Shown piece after piece: positions 1 through 4,157 of a stretch of 6,195 nt of DNA. The number at the start of each line of letters is the position of its first letter. Within the stretch, counting starts at the first letter, position 1. The notes beneath the pieces were generated by a model. It was not told the origin of the DNA. It saw only the letters and a program-made list of their open reading frames with translations, and ran no database searches. The position numbers and the translations under genes are program-made. Source of the stretch: Oligoflexia bacterium (GTDB lineage Bacteria > Bdellovibrionota > UBA1018); assembly GCA_903854365.1 (NCBI GenBank), contig CAINWE010000001.1, forward strand, positions 1 through 6,195. The letters run 5' to 3'.

Positions 1-1
1 A

Positions 2-172
2 CACTTTTTCGTACAATAATTTGTCGCCGCTTTGTTGCAACTCAAAATCATTGGCGCCTTTATTGGAAGTTAATCCCAATACGATCGTGAATTTATTATC
101 ATATTCTAAAAAAGAGACCGAAGAGTGTGTCAGTTTAGACAAAAAAGCGGATTGAATCCCTGACAGAATTAA
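2..172 (-). other. Unfinished minus-strand open frame at the left edge, no recognised product
   Basis: Read on the minus strand, the frame after a TGA (175-173) stays open for 57 codons to the window edge. It reads plausibly as protein, with stretches such as SFLEYDNKFTIVLGL and NDFELQQSGDKLLYEKV, which alternate like beta strands. I do not recognise the family. There is no ATG; a TTG at 142-140 is the only common start near the beginning and has no well-spaced ribosome binding site. It may be the 5' part of a divergent gene, a gene that lost its start (there is a run of six T just upstream where a slip could occur), or chance in AT-rich DNA. The opposite strand has a shorter open stretch (to 90), so coding here is not certain. 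Confidence 0.25.
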
Positions 173-329
173 TCACTCCCTACAAATTTGGGTAACGGCA
201 TGGAGACTGCAATGTCATGAAAGTTGGCGGTTTTTAAGTGTGGAGCAGTAGCAAATGACGCCACTTTCCAACGAGAAACAGGTGGCAATGTTTTGATTTT
301 GAATCCGGTCACCGAGAGAATCAAGGACT
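173..329. other. Leader region before the histidine kinase gene
   Basis: No gene, RNA or convincing sigma-70 promoter can be supported here. A tiny ATG frame at 217 stops after six codons. A TTG-started frame from 224 overlaps the kinase start by about 95 bases and has no recognisable content. The kinase promoter presumably lies here or further left, but I could not assign -35 and -10 boxes. Confidence 0.4.
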
Positions 330-1850
330 ATGGTGAGAGGTCAGGAAGAGTTCAGTCCAAAAGAGGAAGACTTTCGGCTATTGGCCGAGTCGTTGCCACA
401 GATTGTTTGGATCACAAATCCTGAAGGTTTAAATATCTATTTTAATAATAAATGGCGCGAATATACGGGCCTTACGTTCGAGGAAAGCTATGGCACTGGG
501 TGGGTTAAGCCCTTTCACCCCGATGATCGAGGGCGGGCTTGGAATGCTTGGAGCGAGGCCACTCAGCGGCGAGCGGTCTATTCTCTAGAGTGTCGACTGA
601 GGCGCGCCGATGGCGCTTATCAATGGTGGTTGATTCGAGGTGTGCCTTGTGTGGATTCAAAAGGTCAGGTTTTGAAGTGGTTTGGTACTTGTACCGACAT
701 TCATGAATTGAAGAACGCCGAGCTGGCGGTTCGGGAGAGTCGAGCCCTTTTGCGCAACATTATTGACAGCACGCCCTCTAATATTTTTGCTCTGGATCTA
801 GATCAGGCGTTTGTATTACTGAATGACGCAATGGCCAAATTTTATGGACTCCCTAAGGGAGACGTCCTCGGGAAGAAGCCATCAGAAGTTTTTTCGCAAG
901 AAATCGCTCAAAGATTCTATCAGAAGAACGCACAGGTCATCAGAACTGGCGATGCTCAATTTGAAGAAGAGGAGGTCGCCGTGCGCGGAGAATCTAAGCC
1001 GCGTGTGTTATTGTCCTCGAGATTTGCCCTCCGGAATGAAGAAGGGAAAGTTACCGGGTTGGCCGGAGTGGCCACCGAAATTACTCGACTGCGACAGGCC
1101 GAGGCGGCTGCCGCTGAGGCCGCAGCAGTGGCAGAGTCGGCTCGAAATAGAATGAAGTTTCTTGACGTGGCGGCCCATGAGCTGCGCACTCCTGTCACGG
1201 CACTTTCCATCCTGCTGGAGTTGGCGACGAGGCAGGCTGCGCGGGGAAATCCGCCTGATTCAAAAATCCTTGATCGGCTGCGTGAGCCGGTAGAGCGGTT
1301 GACTCGTCTTGTGCTCGAGCTTTTGGATGTGTCGCGGCTGGAGCGGGGAGTTGTGGGCTTGCAACGTGTCAGGACGGATTTGACGAGACTGGTGGTAGAG
1401 AGTGTCCGCGAGTTTCAACTCGTAGCTCCGGACCGTCACTTAATCTGCAGTGTTCCGGCTGCGCCAATTGAAATGGATGTAGATCCCATGAAAATCCGCC
1501 AGGTGTTGCTGAATCTCTTGGATAATGCGCACAAGTACTCCATGATTCAAGGGAGTATCGAAGTCAAAGTTGAGTCCTTTGGTCGCTCAGTGCGGGTGTC
1601 AGTGATTGATCAGGGACCAGGAATTCCACCGCAGCAGTTGGCAGATCTGTTTCAGCCCTTCGTGAGGGGTAGGTCTGATGATGTGACCCGGGCAGGCGGA
1701 CTGGGGTTGGGTCTCTCGGTTTGCCGGGGATTAGTTGAACTTCACGGCGGAACAATAGATGTCTTGACTGGGGAGAGGTGTGGGAGTGTCTTCTACTTTG
1801 ACTTACCTAAGGACGAGGATCACCATGATCAAGAAAATACTCATAGTTGA
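330..1850 (+). CDS. Soluble PAS-PAS sensor histidine kinase
   Basis: This is a two-component sensor kinase of 506 residues that autophosphorylates on His and passes the phosphate to a receiver domain. Domain order: PAS/PAC 1 (about 12-128), PAS/PAC 2 (about 138-255), a short Ala/Glu-rich probable coiled coil (about 255-275), a HisKA dimerisation domain with the H-box HELRTP (phospho-acceptor His283), and a HATPase_c domain with N-box NLLDNAHKYS (Asn399), G1 box DQGPGIP (Asp427) and G2 box GLGLGLS (about 457-463). No signal peptide or membrane helix is visible, so it should sense a cytoplasmic cue through its PAS domains; the ligand cannot be read from sequence. The ATG at 330 has AAGGA only two bases upstream. 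The next codon, GTG at 333, has a better five-base spacing and may be the true start. A TGA at 300-302 closes the frame upstream. The gene overlaps the receiver gene that follows, which is its likely partner. Confidence 0.93.
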   Translation: MVRGQEEFSPKEEDFRLLAESLPQIVWITNPEGLNIYFNNKWREYTGLTFEESYGTGWVKPFHPDDRGRAWNAWSEATQRRAVYSLECRLRRADGAYQWWLIRGVPCVDSKGQVLKWFGTCTDIHELKNAELAVRESRALLRNIIDSTPSNIFALDLDQAFVLLNDAMAKFYGLPKGDVLGKKPSEVFSQEIAQRFYQKNAQVIRTGDAQFEEEEVAVRGESKPRVLLSSRFALRNEEGKVTGLAGVATEITRLRQAEAAAAEAAAVAESARNRMKFLDVAAHELRTPVTALSILLELATRQAARGNPPDSKILDRLREPVERLTRLVLELLDVSRLERGVVGLQRVRTDLTRLVVESVREFQLVAPDRHLICSVPAAPIEMDVDPMKIRQVLLNLLDNAHKYSMIQGSIEVKVESFGRSVRVSVIDQGPGIPPQQLADLFQPFVRGRSDDVTRAGGLGLGLSVCRGLVELHGGTIDVLTGERCGSVFYFDLPKDEDHHDQENTHS

Positions 1851-2187
1851 AGACGACAAAAATATTCTTTTTGGACTTTCAGAACTACTGACCGATGAAA
1901 ATTACCAAGTGTCTGAGGCGGAGAATGGAATCGCCGCGTTGGAGCTTATTAAAAGCCAGGGTTTACCCGATTTAGTCATTATGGATATGATTATGCCTCG
2001 CATGAATGGCTGGGTCTTTGTACGAGAATTGCGAGCCAACTATGGAGCGACGCTCCCGGTGATTGTGATGACTGCAGCAGCAGATGCTGATCAACGAGCG
2101 AGGGATGTGGATGCAGCCGCTTGGATAGGGAAGCCGTTTGAGGTGAATGATCTGCTGCAGTTAATCCGAGGGATCGATCGACGGTAG
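1825..2187 (+). CDS. Single-domain response regulator (CheY-like receiver)
   Basis: This 120-residue protein consists of a receiver domain only, with no DNA-binding or enzymatic output domain. The acidic pair Asp10/Asp11, the phospho-acceptor Asp54 (in VIMDMIMP), Thr83 and Lys103 (in GKPF) are all present. Trp100 replaces the usual Tyr or Phe of the aromatic switch. The chosen start is the ATG at 1825, because the product then begins MIKKILIVEDD as family members do and GAGGA (1815-1819) lies five bases upstream. The frame is open further upstream, but that part is only shadow of the kinase gene. The gene starts 26 bases before the kinase stop, so the two are very probably co-transcribed and translationally coupled. 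With no output domain it likely acts by protein contact or as a phosphorelay intermediate; downstream partners are not visible. Confidence 0.93.
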   Translation: MIKKILIVEDDKNILFGLSELLTDENYQVSEAENGIAALELIKSQGLPDLVIMDMIMPRMNGWVFVRELRANYGATLPVIVMTAAADADQRARDVDAAAWIGKPFEVNDLLQLIRGIDRR

Positions 2188-2613
2188 AGGCTACCCGCTT
2201 CTAAAAATGCGACTTGCACTCGGAGGCAACATAAAAGAACGCGCTTCAAGGGCACCAAGGTTTCAAGGGGTAGGCTCTTGGGCGAACTATAATCAGAGTA
2301 CCGATTAATGGAGTTTTCCCTCATCTGATCTGCTGAAATCGAGCTCCTCTGGACAGAGATGAGCTGTTCAAAAGGATCTGAAAGCAGATGACTTACAGGA
2401 GCTTGAATGCTTCCTCGAAGCCTCATCCTTTGGAGGGACGTAGAGCATTGAAACTTGAAATCGATTCTTCAAGTTAAAGGTGTCCATCAGCCCAATGCTG
2501 TGATCGGGACTGATGAGCAAGTGGACATTGGTTTTTCGGTAGCTCGAATAACGCTTCCAAAACGGGGTGTACTCACTCCGTAGTGGGTAAGGGCCTTTGA
2601 AAATTCAAAAAGC
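2188..2613. other. Gene-poor stretch with inverted repeats and a possible gene remnant
   Basis: No intact gene is supported between the receiver gene and the insertion sequence. The stretch holds a repeated TTCAAGGG (about 2239-2265), a cluster of inverted repeats at 2444-2531 (listed separately), and a hairpin TTTGAA-AA-TTCAAA near 2596-2609. On the minus strand a frame is open from 2604 down to a TGA at 2370-2368, 78 codons. It contains plausible protein such as TNVHLLISPDHSIGLMDTF but has no usable start near its beginning, and a second minus-strand frame over the same DNA is also open for about 40 codons. This could be a decayed gene, an untranslated structured RNA, or chance. Confidence 0.4.
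2444..2531. repeat. Cluster of nested and competing inverted repeats
   Basis: Four inverted pairs lie within 88 bases: AGCATTG (2444-2450) with CAATGCT (2493-2499); AACTTGAA (2452-2459) with TTCAAGTT (2468-2475); TGTCCATCAG (2481-2490) with CTGAT (2510-2514) and TGGACA (2522-2527); and CCAATG (2492-2497) with CATTGG (2526-2531). The first two pairs nest into one long hairpin. The last two would compete with it, so an RNA copy could take two alternative folds. No run of T follows, so it does not look like a simple terminator. Its role is unknown. Confidence 0.4.
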
Positions 2614-3912
2614 ATAGCGGGACCTTTTCGGTCAAACTTGAAGGTATCTGACGCCTTTCAACCTTGCCCCAAAGGAGGGCCCCACTATGCCTTGGAAAAG
2701 ACTATCCCATCAACTCCTGCTCCCGGAACTAGAAATGATTCAAATCCCCGCTCACACCCGAACCTGGGCTCATTACCGGGTCCGAAGTCGTGCGAAAAAA
2801 GCCCTCTGCCCCCGATGTCCAACCCTTAGCTCCTCGGTCTATGATCGCAGGCTCTGCACTGTGAAGGACGCCCCCATCCGAGATCAAATCGTGTTCCTGA
2901 AGATCGAAAAACGGCGGTTTTGGTGCAAGCCCTGCCGTAAGCCGTTTACTGAATATATTCCTGGAATTAAAAAGGGATCTCGAACCACCGAGCGATTCAA
3001 ACGCTCAGTGGTCTGGGCCTGCGAAAACTTTGTGGATTTGGAACGAGTTCAGAAGGCTTACCGCGTCAGCGCGGGCTACGTATTTAAAACCCTCTATACA
3101 CGTCTGGATGAGAAATTACGCATGCGCCAATACCCTTGGCCCAGCACCATTGGTGTTGATGAACATAGCTTCCGACGCTTGAAAGGCCGTACAGAATTTG
3201 CTTCCGTGATTGTCGATTATCCCAACAAACGAGTCTTTGAACTCGCTCAAGGCAAAACAACCGGTGATCTCTTGGGACAACTGGGGCACATCGAAGGCCG
3301 AGAAAATGTAAAAAATGCGATTGTGGATCTGTGCGATCCATTTAAAAATTTTATCCGATCTCACTTCCCCAACGCTAAGATCATCGCTGATAAATTCCAT
3401 GTTCTTAGATTGGTCACACCCGCGCTGATGAAAAAAAGATTCGAGATCACAGGTACAAGAGCCGACGCTAAGGCTAGGCGACTGCTTCTCTGCAGCTCAC
3501 ATAAACTCGATCACTGGGAGCGAAAAACAATCTGGGATTATCTGGACCAATATCCAGAACTCCAAGAGCTCTACCGATGGAAAGAACGCCTTCATAAATT
3601 CTATCGCACTCGAGGATACTATCGAGCCCATCTTGCGCTCCGGCAGATGTGCGATGAAATGGCCCTTAGCCTCATCCCCGAAATCAAAACACTCCGGCGT
3701 ACACTCTTAAAATGGCGAGAAGAAATCCTAAACTACTTTCTGACTGGCCTGACCAATGGACGCACCGAAGGCTACAACAACCTCGCTAAGCTTGTCCAAA
3801 AGCGGGCCTTCGGGTATAGAAGCTTTCGAAATTATAGGCTCAGACTCTTAAGTGCTTGTGCTTGATTGGAAAAAAGGCGCGACCCACCATGAAGTGAGGA
3901 GAACCCCGCTAT
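2614..3912 (+). mobile_element. ISL3-family insertion sequence, boundaries tentative
   Basis: A single intact ISL3-type transposase gene fills most of this element, and the roughly 1.3 kb length is normal for the family. The proposed ends are ATAGCGGG (2614-2621) and its inverse CCCGCTAT (3905-3912). Inside them the ends are only loosely similar (GGGACCTTTTC on the left, GGGGTTCTCCTC on the right, read inward). No 8-base target duplication, as expected for this family, is visible beside these ends: left flank CAAAAAGC, right flank TTTAACCG. The true ends may therefore differ by some bases, or the insertion is old. The element lies just beyond the 3' end of a tRNA-Ser gene. Confidence 0.6.
2687..3865 (+). 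CDS. ISL3-family DDE transposase
   Basis: This 392-residue transposase cuts and inserts its own element. The N-terminal part carries a zinc-ribbon-like pair, CPRC (41-44) and CKPC (80-83), followed by a helix-turn-helix region (about 100-140). The catalytic core has Asp158 (in IGVDEHSF), Asp235 (in IIADKFH) and Glu361 (in NGRTEGYNN), the three acidic residues expected for this family. The length is close to usual for ISL3 transposases and no frameshift is seen, so it may be active. The ATG at 2687 has a strong ribosome site AAAGGAGG (2671-2678) eight bases upstream. Codon use is richer in C than in the surrounding G/T-rich genes, which fits a recent arrival. Several open frames on the opposite strand are shadows. 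Confidence 0.95.
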   Translation: MPWKRLSHQLLLPELEMIQIPAHTRTWAHYRVRSRAKKALCPRCPTLSSSVYDRRLCTVKDAPIRDQIVFLKIEKRRFWCKPCRKPFTEYIPGIKKGSRTTERFKRSVVWACENFVDLERVQKAYRVSAGYVFKTLYTRLDEKLRMRQYPWPSTIGVDEHSFRRLKGRTEFASVIVDYPNKRVFELAQGKTTGDLLGQLGHIEGRENVKNAIVDLCDPFKNFIRSHFPNAKIIADKFHVLRLVTPALMKKRFEITGTRADAKARRLLLCSSHKLDHWERKTIWDYLDQYPELQELYRWKERLHKFYRTRGYYRAHLALRQMCDEMALSLIPEIKTLRRTLLKWREEILNYFLTGLTNGRTEGYNNLAKLVQKRAFGYRSFRNYRLRLLSACA

Positions 3913-3934
3913 TTTAACCGTCGAACAGTCGTCG

Positions 3935-3952
3935 CTTTCGCGTTGCGGAAAG
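3935..3952 (-). other. Imperfect hairpin directly after the tRNA 3' end
   Basis: On the minus strand the 18 bases immediately after the encoded CCA read CTTTCCGCAACGCGAAAG. They can fold as CTTT and AAAG enclosing CGC-AAC-GCG, with one bulged C. It could help 3' processing or termination of the tRNA transcript, but no T run follows, so a terminator role is not established. Confidence 0.3.
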
Positions 3953-4042
3953 TGGCGGAGAGAGAGAGATTCGAACTCTCGAGAGGTGTTACCCTCTGCT
4001 CCCTTAGCAAGGGAGTGCCTTCGGCCACTCGGCCATCTCTCC
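3953..4042 (-). tRNA. tRNA-Ser (anticodon GCT)
   Basis: This 90-base tRNA reads AGC and AGU serine codons. On the minus strand the acceptor stem pairs GGAGAGA with TCTCTCC, followed by discriminator G and an encoded CCA. The D arm is GCC...GGC. The anticodon stem CTCCC/GGGAG carries the loop TTGCTAA, with anticodon GCT at 4008-4006. The long class II variable arm (AGAGG, loop GTAACA, CCTCT) is typical of tRNA-Ser. The T arm is GAGAG-TTCGAAT-CTCTC. The acceptor, variable and T stems all consist of GAGAG/CTCTC-type repeats. The gene is divergent from the protease gene; the insertion sequence lies past its 3' end. Confidence 0.97.
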
Positions 4043-4071
4043 GTGGTGGACTGCAAATAGAACAGCTATCT

Positions 4072-4101
4072 TCTATAACAAACCCAAATTGAAATAGTAA
4101 A
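4072..4101 (-). promoter_or_regulatory. Possible sigma-70-type promoter of tRNA-Ser
   Basis: On the minus strand a -35-like TTTACT (4101-4096) and a -10-like TATAGA (4077-4072) are 18 bases apart. Transcription would then start about 20 to 25 bases before the tRNA. Both boxes deviate from consensus, so this is a weak call based on position. Confidence 0.3.
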
Positions 4102-4157
4102 GCGAGAACTGAGGCGCTAGATTGATCTTGGGTGATCCAGGAGGAGAAACACGCGCA

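Noticed and set aside
224..424. Plus-strand 66-residue frame starting at TTG
   Set aside because: It has no ribosome site, overlaps the kinase gene by about 95 bases in another frame, and its second half is kinase DNA read out of frame.
1102..1142. Ala/Glu-rich GC-rich repeat inside the kinase as a tandem repeat element
   Set aside because: It is explained by the Ala/Glu coiled-coil linker between the PAS and HisKA domains.
2183..2195. Hairpin GGTAG-AGG-CTACC over the receiver stop codon as a terminator
   Set aside because: The stem is only five pairs with no T run after it, which is too weak to call a terminator.
2091..2426. Minus-strand 111-residue frame over the end of the receiver gene
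   Set aside because: It lies partly antisense to a certain gene, has no recognisable domain and no good ribosome site. It is best explained as a shadow.
3084..3400. Two minus-strand frames opposite the transposase
   Set aside because: They are antisense to the catalytic core of the transposase and contain no family motifs.
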